From the NCBI GenBank assembly GCA_003427395.1, contig BFEA01000111.1:2501854-2530094 (forward strand): a DNA stretch of 28,241 bases, written 5' to 3'. The translations under genes were made by a program, and so were the position numbers. Shown piece by piece: positions 27,871 to 28,241 of this stretch (position 1 is the first letter of the stretch; each line of letters begins with the position of its first letter). The notes below the pieces were generated by a model. The model had not been told where the DNA came from, did not search any database, and saw only the letters and a list, made by a program, of their open reading frames with translations. Source of the DNA: Chara braunii (Eukaryota; Streptophyta; Charophyceae; Charales; Characeae).

Positions 27871-28241
27871 ATATCAGATAAAAAATGCGAGAAGGGCACA
27901 AATAGATGCGGATATTGTGAGAAGAGGGAAACTTAAACCATTAGCACCTCGACCATATAGTGGTCGCAAGCTTGCCCATTAATGAGCCTTAAAAGCCACT
28001 AGTCAGCCAAGCCCAACGACCAGTTACAACGAAAACGACTTGCAATTTTGACATTTCATATTAAAAATAGTAATAATAAAGAAAAAAGAAAGAAAAAAAC
28101 AACGAACGCGCTTTAAAAAAAAAAACACATAAAAATTATGACAAACATACGTGTTGAGAGAGAGAGAGAGAGAGACATAGATATGTACAAAATGAGAATG
28201 AATGTACCCACAAATGCGGGTTGATTCATTTCGACTTTGGA
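27871..28241. other. no gene; AT-rich end of window
   Basis: A-rich sequence with a (GA)n microsatellite of about 20 bp at 28156-28175. Nothing else is supported. Confidence 0.6.

Noticed and set aside
1-28241. tRNA and rRNA genes
   Set aside because: No sequence resembling a complete T-arm (GTTCGA-type B box) with a paired acceptor stem was found by eye, and no conserved rRNA segment was recognised.

Overview
The window looks like a stretch of a large, repeat-rich eukaryotic nuclear genome, most likely from the plant/streptophyte lineage. A charophyte-type alga is possible, but that is an impression from the style of the retroelement proteins and I could not test it. No intact gene, tRNA or rRNA gene, or CRISPR array was found. 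The recognisable coding sequence is decayed retrotransposon. The rest is tandem repeats, small foldback elements, microsatellites and unassigned DNA. A 328-base run of N at 13481-13808 separates a left half with GC-rich blocks from a clearly AT-richer right half.

Left half. 1-345 is a ~50-bp tandem repeat whose units carry a short hairpin. 535-1350 is degenerate repeat with many ambiguous bases. 2027-3610 is a broken gag-like gene ending in a CCHC zinc knuckle. 4550-9130 is gene-free, GC-rich and hairpin-rich, with a degenerate ~150-bp repeat (6529-7340) and a 61-bp duplication. 9531-10460 is the most striking object: about eleven hairpins share one loop (CTATAAGTTTAGGT core) while their stems differ from copy to copy and stay complementary. 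It is followed by a ~123-bp tandem repeat (10730-11335), several units of which also contain a hairpin with a changing stem, and by a possible tRNA primer-binding site at 11335. 12058-12431 holds a 58-bp duplication and more hairpins.

Right half. A (CT)n microsatellite is followed by a 66-bp tandem repeat of 13 units (14615-15451). Next come a dispersed repeat with an inverted, diverged partner at 9131-9295, two primer-binding-site-like motifs, a SINE-like poly(A) retroposon (17381-17521) with a second copy at 27707-27870, a CGTACG palindrome cluster (20270-20580), a possible gene fragment (20640-21240) and a MITE-like element flanked by TTAA (21263-21696). 22130-26255 is one decayed Ty3/gypsy-type pol region (protease, reverse transcriptase, RNase H, integrase, chromodomain-like end). 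It is interrupted at 24182-25072 by a non-autonomous hAT-like terminal-inverted-repeat element that splits the integrase HHCC zinc finger.

How it fits together. The window reads as nested, ageing mobile DNA. The main novelty candidate is that at least three, probably four, unrelated repeat families keep a constant loop or position while the stem varies in a compensated way.
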